NCBI GenBank assembly: GCA_017404125.1 | Contig: JAFRCZ010000068.1 | Span: forward strand, 1-5,155 | Direction of reading: 5' to 3' | Source: Methanobrevibacter sp. | GTDB lineage: Archaea > Methanobacteriota > Methanobacteria > Methanobacteriales > Methanobacteriaceae | DNA length: 5,155 nucleotides | Shown: positions 5,133 through 5,155 of the stretch, piece after piece | Numbering within the stretch: the stretch's first letter is position 1 | How the letters are laid out: every line of letters starts with the position of its first letter | Notes under the pieces: generated by a model | The model's input: the letters and a program-made list of their open reading frames with translations, nothing else | Told to the model about the DNA's origin: nothing | The model's database searches: none | Translations under genes and position numbers: made by a program

Positions 5133-5155
5133 TAATGGTCTATTTCAAAATGAAT

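Larger units (their letters stand above)
4756..5155. other. Probable replication origin (oriC) upstream of cdc6
   Basis: The 400 bases contain no convincing gene, are extremely AT-rich and lie directly upstream of cdc6. Boxes matching TTACANTTGAAA, close to the mini-ORB sequence reported for Methanothermobacter thermautotrophicus, occur as follows: 4958-4969 (-, one mismatch), 4972-4983 (-, one mismatch), 5079-5090 (-, perfect) and 5121-5132 (+, perfect), with weaker ones at 4825-4836 and 5025-5036 (-). The nearly pure A/T stretch from about 4984 to 5040 between box clusters could be the unwinding element. The origin may continue past the window edge. The cdc6 promoter must also lie here, but no single TATA box stands out. 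Confidence 0.82.

Noticed and set aside
5114..5155. Open frame from ATG at 5114 running off the window
   Set aside because: It has no ribosome binding site, is only 14 codons long here, and overlaps the perfect origin box at 5121-5132, so it more likely belongs to the origin.

Overview
The window looks like chromosomal DNA of an AT-rich methanogenic archaeon, most likely a Methanobrevibacter-type member of the Methanobacteriales. The evidence is an archaeal Orc1/Cdc6 gene beside origin-like repeats, ribosome binding sites of the GGTGA type, T-tract terminators, and an aspartate carbamoyltransferase of the methanogen type. The genus is inferred from overall resemblance and was not tested by a search.

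Left part (1-1136, + strand): the 3' two thirds of a fumarylacetoacetate hydrolase (FAH) family gene is followed after 12 bases by a HemG-like flavodoxin gene. A decayed copy of the flavodoxin gene's last ~45 bases lies directly after its stop, then a stem-loop with a short T run.

Middle (1137-2497, + strand): two tiny membrane-protein genes (54 and 47 aa) each have a good ribosome binding site and are recognisable paralogues. pyrB (aspartate carbamoyltransferase) follows and ends in a T8 tract. The start of pyrB is uncertain. The stretch before its conserved part holds a T7 run, a 16-codon reading frame, a good Shine-Dalgarno sequence with no in-frame ATG/GTG/TTG at the right distance, and a perfect copy of the origin repeat.

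Right part (2516-4755, - strand): a two-gene cassette encodes a 116-aa acidic protein (TTG start) and a 128-aa HEPN-domain protein, 2 bases apart, and resembles a toxin-antitoxin or defence-type pair. A 316-base non-coding stretch with two dyad-symmetric elements separates it from cdc6/orc1, the replication initiator gene.

Right edge (4756-5155): a very AT-rich non-coding region upstream of cdc6 carries several copies of a 12-base box, TTACANTTGAAA, in both orientations. This resembles the mini origin recognition boxes known from Methanothermobacter, so the region is very probably all or part of the replication origin (oriC). The main points for follow-up are this origin, the stray origin box at pyrB, the HEPN cassette next to the origin, the paralogous mini membrane proteins and the duplicated flavodoxin tail.
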